Shown: piece after piece, positions 22,344 to 33,500 of the stretch | How positions within the stretch are numbered: the stretch's first letter is position 1 | How the letters are laid out: every line of letters begins with the position of its first letter | DNA from: Symbiodinium kawagutii | Lineage: Eukaryota > Sar > Dinophyceae > Suessiales > Symbiodiniaceae | DNA length: 64,000 nucleotides | Reading direction: 5' to 3' | Assembly: GCA_009767595.1 (NCBI GenBank) | Contig: VSDK01017448.1 | Coordinates: forward strand, 182,118-246,117 | Translations under genes and position numbers: made by a program | The notes under the pieces: generated by a model | What the model was told of the DNA's origin: nothing | The model's database searches: none | Seen by the model: the letters and a program-made list of their open reading frames with translations, nothing else

Positions 22344-24379
22344 ATGAGACTGGCGCTGTTGCTGTGGGTCCATCACTTGCCCATCAGCGTTGGGCTTCGA
22401 GAGCTCCCGAAGCTTTGTGAAGAATGTTTGCCGGAGACTCTGGAAACGGAGTATTTTCAAGGCGGAGAAGAGATCACAGAGATGATTCGTTGTAATATGC
22501 AAGACCTAAGATCTGCTATCATAGCGATCAAAGTTCAAAAAACATGTAAAAACCTGATCATGATAATATATAGATATATATAATATCTTGTATATACGAA
22601 CATATCTATCTATGTAAATATGTATATGTCGCTTTCTCATGTTCTAAGGGTGGCACAGCAAAGCCGCAGGTGCGCCCGGTGCAGAGCCTCCCAGACTCAA
22701 AGGGCCTGTGAGCCCCGAGAGCTTTGAGAACGCAGCAAGATCCGGGAAGGCCTGGAGCTCCCACTGGATCCCAAGGCATGCCACCAGATTTACATGTCAT
22801 CATTGCACTTATGGGATGGCATGGGATGGCATGGAATGGCATGGAATGCCTTGTGATCGTTTAAGGTTGTTTTCTTTTTGCAAAAAGGGAACTGAATGAA
22901 CTGCAAGTCTTGTTGTTCTTTTTGACATCTGGAGCTTCGCAGGTGCTGATCCTTGAAAATGCTTCTGCCGGCATGGCTTTGGAGGGCTGGAGCTGTGAAC
23001 GGCTAGCACAAGAGTTTCCGGACGCCAAAATGCGCCGCGAATACGACTGGGTGAAGAACCCTCAGGCCCAATGGTGAAACATACTGATGCTTTGCTTCAT
23101 GTAAGCTCGTACAAGGTCAAGTCCTATCATATCGAAATCGGATCAATGCGTTGAAATGTGCCTTTGTCGCTGCTGTGCGCACACTTTCGCACGTTTTTCC
23201 TTCAAATCTTTCAATGAAAGGGCGCCCACTGAGACAGTCTGTGCCATTGGGGTTTTCTTGGGGTGATGGGACTTCTCGCCGGGTGATGTGACTTCTGTCC
23301 AAACCGGCCCGCCATGCGGGTGATGTGACTTCTCTCCAGGTGATGGCACTTAACCTCCCCATTTGTAGCATGTAGAAACCAGCTAGGTTAGAGACATGCT
23401 GATGCTGACTTACAGAGATTGTCGTAGTGCCTGTCATATCTTCGTTTCGCTCCAGGACCGAAACCTGCAAACGTTTGGCAAAGTGAGCTGGACCTCCAGT
23501 CTGGAGCAGGGTGAGGATGCAAGTGAGCGCCTGCGGCAGGACTCGTCTGCTCCTCCTTTCGCACCCTTCTACTGGGGCGTGAGGGAGCACCGAAATGGTG
23601 ACGTCGGGTCCAAGAAAGTTGTGAAGCGCATCCAAGAGTTGATTGTAAATTCAGTCCCCAGTTTCATGGACAAGCGAAACGGAGTGTCTTTGTTTGATAA
23701 TGCGGAATTTTGGATGGGAGCAAAAGGTACAGGGGCACGGGCACACATGGATTCTCATTGCATCAGTACCTTGAGCGTTGTGCTGCATGGGGAGCGCAGA
23801 TGGCGTATTGGCCCAGTCCCTCGCCTAGCCAAAGGTGCTGGACGCTCTCCTGATGGTGAAGTTGTGTTTGATGATGGCGTGGCTTACCAACTGGGCTGGA
23901 AACCAATGTTTGAGTTTACTCTGAAGGAAGGTGAGGCGGTCTTGTTTCCACCTGGCTGGATTCACGAAACTCTGAATACAGCTGAGGGCTGCACGGTGGC
24001 ATTGACAACACAATTTGATCTTCCTGTCCCTGTCCGATATTACAGAACTTTCTACAACCGCCTCAGAAGAGTTGGAGATTTGAACGCATGTTGGGAGTGG
24101 ATGGTTCGCTGGCCAGGTGCCAAACCTTCGAAGAATTTAAAACAGGCGAAAAGTGTAGCAGAACAACTCTTTACCAAAAAAGGGACGTTCAGCCAGCAGG
24201 AACTTGACTTCTTTGACCTGAATGAAGATGGAAATGTGACACAGCAGGAGTTTGTAGACACTTTTGTTGCATGGACGGCCACTGAGCAAGCCATCAAACA
24301 GGAAAAGAGGAGGCAAATGCCTCGTTGTGACATGTCTTGGGACGAGAAAGCTGTACAAGGTGGTCATGGCGAGCTGTGA
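22344..24379 (+). CDS. JmjC/cupin-like oxygenase domain protein with EF-hand
   Basis: Likely an Fe(II)/2-oxoglutarate-dependent hydroxylase of the JmjC/cupin_8 type. Exons: 22344-~22488 (hydrophobic N-terminus MRLALLLWVHHLPISVG, possible signal peptide), 22649-22749, 22943-23065 (GMALEGWSCERLAQEFPDAK), 23456-24379. Donors at 22750 and 23066 are GC; the junctions restore KVLILENASAG and KNPQDRNLQ. The last exon carries the core: HMD in GTGARAHMDSHCIST is the HxD pair, and WIHETLNT supplies the distal His, after the LFPPGW strand typical of the fold. The Lys/Thr that binds 2-oxoglutarate is not identified. A canonical EF-hand loop, DLNEDGNVTQQE, follows near the C-terminus, giving possible calcium control. 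The substrate is unknown. The tail is basic and charged. The first exon and its donor are the least certain parts. Confidence 0.82.
22799..22850. repeat. Tandem 10-bp repeat (ATGGCATGGG)
   Basis: About four copies of GGATGGCATG with a mutation in later copies, inside the JmjC intron 22750-22942. Confidence 0.8.
23264..23352. repeat. Degenerate GGTGATGTGACTTCT repeat
   Basis: Four copies of a GGTGATG(T/G)GACTTCTC unit with variable spacers in the JmjC intron 23066-23455. This produces a spurious antisense open frame. Confidence 0.75.
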
Positions 24380-24740
24380 ACATTTCGCTGCTGGGAAATA
24401 GGTCCGATAAGCTGCTTGGTACCAGGGTCATGCGGAGAACCCGTGAAGGAAGCCAGGAAAATAGGATATTGCCAAGCATTGATAAGAGAGAGAGAGAGAG
24501 AGTGAGCATCAGCAACAGAGAAGTCGTGCCAAAGCAAAGAGAGTCGAGCCTTGTGTAAACTGCAGCTTTGATGCTCACAATAGCTGATGTCAAGTGCAAC
24601 GTTTGACAAAGCAGTCTTCAGCACTATGTTCTGAGACAAAACTTAGGCAAGGATGGCAAGGACCACGTCGGTACCTACACTTGTCCCATCTCGTCCCCAT
24701 CTCTTCCATGAATTCGTGGCACTTTCAGATCTTTGCAGAG
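24380..24740. other. Intergenic region between the JmjC and glucan phosphatase genes
   Basis: About 360 bp with a GA microsatellite at 24486-24503 and no supportable exon. Both neighbours run on the plus strand. First exons of the phosphatase transcript may lie here. Confidence 0.5.
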
Positions 24741-27646
24741 GATTCCATCGCCATGGCTGCTGGGTACAAGGATGCAGCTGCAACATCTGCAGAATATTCT
24801 GAGAAGATGCGCCTTGGAATGCCTTGGATCATGTGCATGTGCCATGTCTGTTCTGCTTAGGAAAGAGCAAATGAAGAGCAGTCTCATCTACAAACATGAG
24901 GAGCGGACGAAGTGTCAGCAGAGTCCGCTCGGCAGAATACTGAAAAAAAGTTTGACTCAGCTTTCGGAGGATGGGATGAACTATGCAAAATGCTTTGAGC
25001 GAATCATTGTTGGATCTTGCCTGCAATCCCCTGCGGATGTCGATACGTTTGGAACCAAGCGTGATGACAGCGTGATGGCTCCTTCCTTACTTATATAACT
25101 CATTTTGTGTTTCTGTTCTGAGTGAGGCTGAAAAAAGAAGGCGTCGGAATTGTTTTCTGCCTGCAAGAAGACAAGGCCCCCTGCGACTTGTCTTTTTCTT
25201 TCTACCCTGGTGCACGCTGGCTAAGTCCTATCTCCTCTTGGAGAGTTGTCACACAGCCATGCATATCCATGCATGCCCCCTGCAAAAAGATCAAGTGAAG
25301 ATTAGTCAAAACGTTCCTAATTGATCCTGAATGGGCTGCGCTAAGTCTTGCGGAGAACTTTGGGAGGACTTAGAAGATTGGGAAGTTGGTGGTGTGCATT
25401 TCCATGACGAACATGTTGACCATGGGGATCCACAACCCTCTTACACTGTCACTTCAAGAGAAGAGTGTCCCACCATATCTTGCCCTCTACCTGTGCTTTC
25501 CGGAATGCATGGAACCAATCTTGGCCACCTTGTTTGGTCGTTGGGGTCTGGAAGCCTTTCCATCTGCTGTGCTTGTGTCACTCTGTCTGCTATGGCTGGC
25601 ATTGGCTGGCTACAGGTAGTGTGGGAGATTGTGGGAGCAAGCCCGAAGTACGGTAGCGGTGTGATTTCAATCGGTCCTAAGATCGTCTGGGAAGCAGTGT
25701 GATGGTCCAAAGTCTGTACCTCCTCGGCAATCCTTGGGGGCACGGAGGCTAGCTATTAACCCAGGTACAAGGCTTTCCTTCCATAGGGATCCCCTTGCCG
25801 TGTCTGAAATTTGTAGATGAGGAGAACTGTAGCACGGATATTACATGTGCCGTTAGAACTCGAGATGTGTGCCGTGACTTTCTCATGGGTGTGGTGGCTT
25901 TTCTTACAAAGACGATATGCTATTGGTATGCGGTGAGAACTGGTGCGCTCGTGGCCAGAGCGCTTCTGTGGCCAAGTGTCGAGAGGTCGAGGTGTTCAGA
26001 TTTGATGTTTCAGGACATGGCGCACTTCAAGCTGGACTTGGAACCAATCCTCGCGCGTGCTGCGGAGCTAGATATCAAACATGTGAGGCCCACAGCAGTG
26101 GCAGTTCCATGTTCTCACCCTCAATTCTTGTCCACCCTGGTAATTCAGGCATCCAATCAAAGACTTCGACCCGCTGTCCTTGCGAAGGCCCCTTGGTTGC
26201 TTGACACTTTTGAGCGCGCGTGAGGTACCGGCTCTTGTGGGGCCTTGTTCGGTCACCTTTTGGTCACGTAAACATTTTCCGGCGAAGTCTCAGTCCCATG
26301 AGGCATATCCCCGATGCGGTGCGTTGTTTGGCTTCAGAGATGGCCGCGCGGCCAGAGGCGCCCGAGTTCTGTTCGATTTGTTCGCTGCCCACAGCCATCT
26401 ACAGCCGTCCCAGGCGATTGCCTACATCCACTGCACAGCTGGCCTGGGACGAGCTCCTGCCACTGCGCTGGCCTACATGTGACCTGGATGAAGATCCGTG
26501 CGCAGAGTCTTCAACATCGACAGCTTTGTCGATTTCTGTGCTTTTTGGATCAGAGGTTCTTCATTGAAGGGATGGACCTGGATGAAGCTTATGCGCAATT
26601 GTCCCTAAGATGCACCTGTGAAACCCTGTGGGGACCATCATCGAGCGTGACTGCGCATACCTGAAGAATTTGGCAAAACTAGCGCTGATTGTTTTATTCG
26701 ATTTATGTTTTTTTGCATTTTCTCTCTCTCTCTCTCTCCCCATTGCTCGTTCTTCGGTCTCCCGAAGGTATAAGTCACGGAGGTGTCATCCACAGTTGGC
26801 GATGGTCCGCGCAGCTGCGTGTGCAGGGTGCCCAGTGCTGCTAACATGCCTCCTGATGTGTGCTGAGCTTTTCTCATCAATTTTTTTCTGTGCCTCATCA
26901 GGGCCTCATCGTGCTTCTCAAATTCGATCTGAGGATATGTTATCAGGAAACATGGGCTCAGGCCAGCTGCATATATCGATCAAGAGACCGAAGGCGGAGT
27001 GAAGCAACGCGATGAGATGTGTTGAGATCTGTTGACAAGTTGACAATTGTAAAGTGAGAGGCACCAGGGATTCACGCGGATTTCTATCAGCCGTGAGACA
27101 TTTGAAACAAGTCGCATCGAGTCGCAATGGGAGGCAAAGAAGGTTGAGATCGCGGGTTTGGATGTTGGCTGGCACGAGCGCATCCCTATGGCACTGGCCT
27201 GAGTCTCTCTCTCTCTCTCTCTCTCCATCTTTCTCATCTTTCTCCATGGGCCGATGCCCTAAGCCACCTAAGAACATCTAAGCCCATTTGAGCTCATCTA
27301 AGCCCTATAGGCCTTGTTTCTTGAACATTTTACGAACCAAGTCGCACTGTGGCGAGGTCAAGGATCCAACGACTGGCGAGTTTGTGCTGGACAAAGAGAC
27401 TCCACCTGGCACCTACCAGTACAAATTCATCGTAGATGGTGAGTGGCGACTTGCTGACAGTGGCTGCTTACGAATCGAAGTATACGCATCATATGCTGAA
27501 ATATGCTGAAATCATTTGAAATCTTTGTTCACACCTTGTCGTTCTTTTGACCTGGGCCTTGGTGGAAGCCTCTCAGGACGGCAGACACGGATTTGCCTCA
27601 CGTCACTGACAATGGTACCTTCGCCGCGTTGAAAGAAGGCACTTAG
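24741..27646 (+). CDS. SEX4/laforin-like glucan phosphatase (dual-specificity phosphatase plus CBM48)
   Basis: Removes phosphate from starch or glycogen chains so that degradation can proceed. Exons: 24741-24808, 24861-24900, 24970-25058 (DGMNYAK, IIVGSCLQSPADVDTF), 25127-25175 (EGVGIVFCLQEDK), 26014-26087 (DMAHFKLDLEPI, DIKHVR), 26149-26187 (HPIKDFDPLSLRR, the phosphatase D-loop with general acid Asp), 26338-26478 (IHCTAGLGRAPATALAYM, the CxxGxxR P-loop with catalytic Cys), 26556-~26618 (FFIEGMDLDEAY). A linker exon near 26940-26990 (GQLHISIKRPK) leads to CBM48 pieces at 27357-~27442 (PPGTYQYKFIVDGEW) and 27577-27646 (TADTDLPHVTDNG, TAG stop). All phosphatase junctions are phase-consistent; most donors are GC. 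One or more CBM48 exons between 26990 and 27357 are not found, and the VDGE/W junction is unresolved. Order DSP then CBM48 matches plant SEX4, not animal laforin. Start codon probably ATG 24753. Confidence 0.9.
25176..26013 (+). other. 838-bp intron of the glucan phosphatase gene
   Basis: The flanking exons join as LQEDK/DMAHF, exactly the family sequence pattern, so this stretch is intronic even though it holds several open frames (one beginning MGCAKSC at 25331, one with a hydrophobic run at 25460-25618). Confidence 0.75.
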
Positions 27647-29022
27647 AGGACTTAGAGTATCTTACAGAGTACCGTGCAGAAAAACTTAGAGATCTTATAG
27701 AGTATAGAGATGTAAAGAGTATCTTAGAGAGTATTTTTCTTAAAGTAGGGTCCTTCTCGAGTGTTTTGAGATGTTTACAGTGTCGCCCTACGTGGAGGGA
27801 AGGAAGGCGGCTTGCACCATGGCGGCCTGAGGCAACTTGAACAACGTGGTCAGGGTGAAGCTGACGCCGGGCACTCCAGGTGCTGATCAAAGGGCTCGTA
27901 TCATGAGCAAAGGCGGCCAGCCCACTGCAGAGGAGACCGACATTCAAAAATTCAGAAAGACTGGAACGTAGTTATGTACTAATTAGTGTTACGTACCAAT
28001 CATTGCCAATTACATCCAATTACTAGTATACATTTACTGTTATTTGCTCAGTTGTTATCAATTAGCTTGTATGATTAATTATATTTCAATAGCATCACAT
28101 TAACTTAGTTTGCCATTGCTCCTGCTTTATCATTAGCTGAATTATATTAGTATCGGGACTTCAATATCTTACAGTACTACTTAAGCTTTATGCGAACTGG
28201 CGTGCTAGTATAACTTGAAGTCACTTGGTTGAGGACATCAATTCCACTCACTGCAAGCAACATGCCCAAGACTGAAAGGTAGAAACACGGAAACAATTGG
28301 AAAGCTTCATGCCATGAAACATGGGTATCGGTGAAGTCAACGAGCGAGGAGTGGCAAAGACTACGTGTGATGCTCGTGGGTTCAGTTTGAGAGCTGAGAA
28401 GGACAGGTGTCCAAAGCCTGACACCGCTGCCGCAGCCTTCACGAAACATGGCAGCCAGTTGGGGAGTGTTGCCACCTGCCACATGTTCGCACCTGACAGG
28501 CTTTGGAGTCCCAATGTTGCCACACGCAATATCACGCAATCACATGCAAACTCAATTTCTTGTACATTTGATTGTGCGCGCTTGCCAGACTGCAGCGGCT
28601 CTTTTGTGTATTGCTCGTTAGTTTACCTCGTTTATTTGGCATTGTGGTTGTATAGTGTTGAGACTTGCAGATCAGAGAGTAGGCAAAGGGCAACTTGGAC
28701 CCGTAAATGTCACCACGAGAGTTTATAACATACTGTATATGACTTATTGTTCTTATGCATGCACTGGGTATATCTACCAATATCGGTACGTGTGCAGCAA
28801 CTGTCTACCTACATGTGCCAGGTTCCGTGGTCGAACCTGTTTGTTGTTTAAGTCAAGAAGATTCAAGAAGGCTGGCTGGATAGTTGTGATTGAGGATTAA
28901 GAAATCTGGTTAAATCATTGTAGTTGAGGATTTCTTGCCTTTGTTGAAGGGATTCAAACCTATTCAAACAGTTTGGCAAATTCATTGGTCAATGCAGGTC
29001 TTGCCATGGCCCACGAAGTGCC
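27647..29022. other. Intergenic/unassigned stretch with one candidate ORF
   Basis: AT-rich around 27960-28200. A 135-codon plus-strand ORF (28321-28728; VNERGVAKTTCDARGFSLRA near the start) has mixed composition, but an antisense ORF covers the same bases and no splice context decides between them. I give it about 0.3. Confidence 0.3.
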
Positions 29023-30636
29023 ATGGACGAATCCGATGCTCTCCATGTGTTGGGCCTTGCGGAAGCCAATGCGTACAGTGCCGCAGAAGTCAGGCGTGCG
29101 TACCGGCGCATGGCATTGTTATGCCACCCGGACAAGCACCAGCAGAGCGGTGGAAAGAAGGAGGAGGAAACTAAACAAAGATTTCGGGACATCACATGTG
29201 CCAAGAACTTCTTGTTGGAGAAGCTGTTGGGTGCGACCGTGGTCCCAACCCCTCCGAAAGACCCGAAACCTGACTCCGACCGGCCAGACTTGCTTCGACA
29301 AAAACGTCGAGCTCGGCAGGCTGCTCGGTGGTGCAAGAATGTGGAGCGCGTAATTCCGGTCCAGCCCTCTGAGCCTCCGCGGCTCGTGGTTTGGGCTTGC
29401 CATGTTTGTGAGATGGCAGCTATGGGTGGCTACTCCCCTGGTGCTCGAAAGGACAGGGTGATACCATGTGTTCAACCTGGACCTCAGATGCTTTGCTTCT
29501 GTGGACATCCTTTGAGTGACCACCGGCACCTTGGAACTCCATCACAGGATGGCTGGGAAAGGTGCGAAAGATCGGGATGTTCGTGCGTCCGCTTCAACTA
29601 TGTTCGGCCGAACTCAACGTGCACATGCGGTCACAGCAGTGTTGAGCACAGTGAGAAGGCATTTTTTGCATGCAAGGTTGCAGGATGCACATGTCAGACA
29701 TACCATGATTCAGGGACATGTAATGTTTGCGGCCATGACTGGGTGAGCCACAGAACGGAGCTTCGATATTCGGTTCCCTCAAAGCTGCGGGAAGCTTCGC
29801 CGGGCTCTGACAGCGGGTCAGAAAAGCCGTTTGTGCGTAGTCGNNNNNNNNNNNNNNNNNNNNNNNNNNNNNNNNNNNNNNNNNNNNNNNNNNNNNNNNN
29901 NNNNNNNNNNNNNNNNNNNNNNNNNNNNNNNNNNNNNNNNNNNNNNGGTTCAGAAAAGCCGTTTGTGCGTCGTCGTCCTGTCTCCGCCAGCCCTGCAAAC
30001 CTGGCATCTGTGACCAAGTCTTTACCCCGAAGTGTTTTCGAAGTAAAGCGGCCGCTGAGTGCCCGTGCTCCAGGAACACAAGGGGGGAAGTACGTTGCTC
30101 GTGTCATGGAAGCGCTCAGTGCACGCGGTTCGGCAAGATATCCATTTCCTGCTTCAGGGCTTGTTGGGGTTGGGCATGTTGGGTCTGGTCCACCTATGGG
30201 CCACAGAGCTTCGATTCCACAGGTTCGACCAGAGACACCTAGACCCAGGAGCTCGCATAGCTCGCATACCTCGCAGCCAAGATCCTACATGCCCAGAAAG
30301 CCAGATGAAGCACCTGCACCGCATGCAGCTGCACCACATACACCTGCACCACATGCACCACATGCACCTGTACCTGCACCTGTACCTGCTCCACCTTCAA
30401 CTCCAGGAAGGTCAGGACCCTCATCGAGCCCAGAGGCTGCTCTTAGTCCAGATGCCAAAGGAAGTCCAGTTCCATCAATCCCAAGTGCCAGTGCCACAAG
30501 TGACCTGCCATGGGTCTATAGCCGTGGCCCTCTACGGGCACGTGTGATGGAGCCACGAAACTCCTTTACGCACCGAAGTGGTGGAGGTGAGCGAGGTGGG
30601 CGTTGGGCACATCCAACCGTTGCTTCTGGCCTGTAA
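29023..30636 (+). CDS. J-domain protein with CxCGH Cys/His repeats (contains assembly gap)
   Basis: N-terminal J domain (about residues 3-70) with the Hsp70-stimulating HPD tripeptide in LLCHPDKHQQ, so the protein probably recruits an Hsp70. Residues about 150-245 hold three spaced units: CFCGHPLSDH then CERSGCSC, CTCGHSSVEH then CKVAGCTC, and CNVCGHDWVSH. The regular Cys/His spacing suggests small zinc-binding modules. A gap of 103 N (29844-29946) follows; GSEKPFVR occurs on both sides, so the gap sits in a tandem repeat. The C-terminal third is low-complexity Pro/Ala/His (PAPHAAAPHTPAPHAPHAPV). The frame is open end to end without introns, unlike most neighbours. ATG 29023 is chosen because the J domain starts directly after it. 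The true repeat number, and so the length, is unknown. Confidence 0.8.
   Translation: MDESDALHVLGLAEANAYSAAEVRRAYRRMALLCHPDKHQQSGGKKEEETKQRFRDITCAKNFLLEKLLGATVVPTPPKDPKPDSDRPDLLRQKRRARQAARWCKNVERVIPVQPSEPPRLVVWACHVCEMAAMGGYSPGARKDRVIPCVQPGPQMLCFCGHPLSDHRHLGTPSQDGWERCERSGCSCVRFNYVRPNSTCTCGHSSVEHSEKAFFACKVAGCTCQTYHDSGTCNVCGHDWVSHRTELRYSVPSKLREASPGSDSGSEKPFVRSXXXXXXXXXXXXXXXXXXXXXXXXXXXXXXXXXXXGSEKPFVRRRPVSASPANLASVTKSLPRSVFEVKRPLSARAPGTQGGKYVARVMEALSARGSARYPFPASGLVGVGHVGSGPPMGHRASIPQVRPETPRPRSSHSSHTSQPRSYMPRKPDEAPAPHAAAPHTPAPHAPHAPVPAPVPAPPSTPGRSGPSSSPEAALSPDAKGSPVPSIPSASATSDLPWVYSRGPLRARVMEPRNSFTHRSGGGERGGRWAHPTVASGL
29844..29946. other. Assembly gap (103 N)
   Basis: Run of N inside the J-domain gene, flanked by near-identical copies of a GSEKPFVR-encoding unit. 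Confidence 0.99.
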
Positions 30637-31717
30637 GGCGAGCTGCAAGGCGAGCTGCAAGGCGATCCCCAAAGCCACGTGCCAAGCACTGAAGGCTTTG
30701 TGAAATTTGCACATTTTGCAACTTTAGTTGCTACTTTAGTTATCTTTGAGTGTTTTTGTTTCACCAAAGTGAAAATCAGGGCAGCGGCTGCACAACGGCA
30801 ATCATATGCAATTGTCATCGATCATCACATCATCTTCGCGCTGTTATGGAAGCAGACTTTGAAGTCGCTGGCATTTCGAATGTCAATCATTAAGCTGAGG
30901 CCTGCGGAGCTTTCAGAATCCTGCAGCCTTTCAGCATCTTTTGGTTTATCCTGGATACCGACAAAGGTAGATAGATATCTTTAAGGTTTGTTTAATGTTT
31001 GTTCCTCTTCAGCATGGCTGGCCGCTCTTGGAAGAACATAGTTCTCAGAAACTGACACCCAATGACACACACCTCGATTTCCATGAAGAATCGCAGCCTT
31101 TCACGAAATCTTTGACAAACTTAAAAGCAGCCAGCACCAAGGGACCAAGGACCTCGCAGCAGTCATGTCATTCCTACAGCAATTTTGAGGCGGCCGCGCA
31201 GACACACATACACATAGAGTGTCATGACTCTACATCGGCTCTGAAGTTTATTGCCATTGGCACTTCCACAATTCTACCATGTTCCACCTAATTCATCCTA
31301 ATTCTATACAGCAAATTCTTGGATTTTGGAGTGTGGAACTCTACAAGCATCAGGCATCAGCTGTTGATTCCTCGAAAGGGCAGTCCTAATGAGTCGCAGT
31401 ACAGCCAGTCTCTATATCAATTTCTTATGCATATATGAGAAAGATGAAGAATGAGGCAGAACTGTCATGCCCCGCTTCACTTGGCTGGACTTTTCCCAGA
31501 AGTCGCTTTTGATCTCCATCTCGTATACATATATATATATTTATATTTATATGTATGTATATACTTTTTTTAAATATCTAGATTTATATTCTTATATATG
31601 TGTATATATACATAGAGTTTTTGTATATATATACACACACACACATATATATATATGCATATGCATATAATTAATGGGAGGCAAGACCAGTTGATTTCGA
31701 TATTTTCCCCGATTCAG
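30637..31717. other. Intergenic/unassigned stretch
   Basis: Starts with a short GGCGAGCTGCAA triplication just after the J-domain stop. AT and CA microsatellites lie at 31525-31665. No supportable exon. Confidence 0.4.
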
Positions 31718-32055
31718 GTGTTGTGCCGGATTCATGGGATGAATCGCAGCCTCAATCGGCCGTTCTCAGTTTGCGAGGCGGGCCGAGGTTGGGATGGTCA
31801 GGTGACATTGCAGCTCAGCAGTTCGCTGCGCCAAGCGATCGTGGCGAAATCAATGCAGTGGATGTGTGGAAGATCAAACTGCCTGAAACTTGTTGGCGCA
31901 CATGCCCGTATGTCACTTCTCTTTCCGTCAAAAATATGTCACAGGCCTCAGAAGATGCCACGAGGTTCGCTGCCACTCCGGAGCAGGCTGTTCCCTGGTT
32001 TGGCCAGACGAAATTAGATTTCCAATGCGTTGCCAGCAAAGCAAAGAGCAATTGA
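31718..32055 (+). CDS. Candidate exon, unknown protein C-terminus
   Basis: After a pyrimidine tract and GATTCAG acceptor the frame stays open to a TGA at 32053-32055, reading VVPDSWDESQPQSAVLSLRG and DRGEINAVDVWKIKLPETCW. The composition is clearly protein-like. Part of the 3' half may be intron. No family recognised. Confidence 0.45.
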
Positions 32056-32280
32056 GGGAAATGCACAAGTGTTAATCGGATTTTTCGTCATTTTCATCCT
32101 CTTTGAAGCGTGATGTAATTTAACAGTCAAGAGTCAAGGTGAATTAAGAAATCGAGAACCGTCGCGAACTTGCCGTGTGATTTCATGATATTTGACATTT
32201 GATGTATTTGATACCAACATTTGATTTGTCTCAAACTCTTCTTGTCCGGAAGAAGTTCCTCACTGAGTTCGCTCCTTGTA

Positions 32281-32408
32281 TCAAGCTTTGGCTGAACAGA
32301 TTTTGCCGCCACAGATGAAGGTGGTATGGGCTGCAGCTGCTACTGGACTGAGGTCCTTGAGCTTGAGCGGCTTGGTAGAGTCCGGGGAAGGCAGTGACGA
32401 AGACTTGT
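32281..32408 (+). CDS. Candidate terminal exon
   Basis: Open frame AEQILPPQMKVVWAAAATGL ending in an acidic tail and TGA 32406-32408, preceded by ATCAAG. The antisense strand is also open (32281-32499), so strand is not certain. Confidence 0.3.
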
Positions 32409-32941
32409 GAGATCTTGTGAGTATAGAAATCCCAGAAGAATGATGCCACCACCAGGATCTCGGCTGGGCATCGCTGGCATATTGTGTTGAGATGAGCATA
32501 TCCCGCGGCCACTATGTTCAAGTTTTTGTTTTTCCAACACCGCCAACAAGTGCGGAGCTTTAAGTTTTGGTCGCCCCACCTGGGTGGCATCCATGGGCTG
32601 TGCTTGCAGCAAAGCATCGCAAGCATCGCAGCCACGGCAAGATGCCAAGGAGTTCTGCGAAGTTGGCAAGTCTGGATTCAAAGATCCATCTATTGAGGTT
32701 TGTTAAGAAGTTTATGAGCTGATAGTTCTGGATATTTTTTTTCGAAAGTCGCAATAGGGAGGGTCTTGCTTTGCTGTGGATTGTGAGGGCTATATATGTA
32801 GCCAGCCTTTTACAACCTCACAGTGATTTCAAACCCATCTTTCATCATTGATTGGATGATGGTGAAAAGGACTGAGCATCCCAAGACCCTGCAGCTTTCA
32901 TGATTTTGATTTACAAGAAAGATAGCATGGTGGCTTGACCC

Positions 32942-33118
32942 ATGGCCCGGCCCGGCCAGTCCAGGATTTGCCACGCTTACTGGATCGGCAGAGGCAAGAT
33001 ACAGCCAAAGATCCCGAAGGAGCGGGGCAGGCACCAGGACTCACCATTGTACTTCTTTCCATATGGAATACATTTTTCAAACATTGATGCATATTGATGC
33101 TATGCAAATGTGTTGCTG
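32942..33118 (+). CDS. Candidate exon, unknown protein
   Basis: From ATG 32942 the frame includes CHAYWIGRGKIQPKIPKERG and PLYFFPYGIHFSN. It is aromatic- and Lys-rich, but edges are not defined and no family is recognised. Confidence 0.3.
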
Positions 33119-33389
33119 GAAATGGATGGAAATGGGATTGAATATTGCCCCAAAAGCTTATGCCCTCGCCCATGAATCCTGCGCTACTTGATCTTGATAC
33201 TTAAGTCGTTTCATCAGTTCGAACATGTTACTCTCCAAAAGTTTTTAGCATCCTGAGGAGATGGAAAACCAGAATCAACATCTCTGGATTTCTCAGAGCA
33301 CAAGAACCCACACAGCCACACATTTATATTCAAAGTGGCAGCTTGAAATCTTGAATGTGAAACAACTTCTCTGTAATCTCTGGACTCAG

Positions 33390-33500
33390 GAGATGTGGCC
33401 AGCACTTCATGGCAGCAAACAAGCGAAGGCACAATTGGCCGGGCCGGGTCTAAAGGATGAAGATGGCTGCTGGTGTGACTTTATCTTTGCCAACCAGTGA
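33390..33500 (+). CDS. Candidate terminal exon, unknown protein
   Basis: An ACTCAG acceptor followed by EMWPALHGSKQAKAQLAGPG and a Cys/Trp end (GCWCDFIFANQ), with stop TGA 33498-33500. It may close the gene that includes 32942-33118. Confidence 0.4.
   Translation, partial: EMWPALHGSKQAKAQLAGPGLKDEDGCWCDFIFANQ

Noticed and set aside
25331-25702. ORF starting MGCAKSC (myristoylation/palmitoylation-like)
   Set aside because: Lies inside the glucan phosphatase intron: the flanking exons join as LQEDK/DMAHF exactly as in the family.
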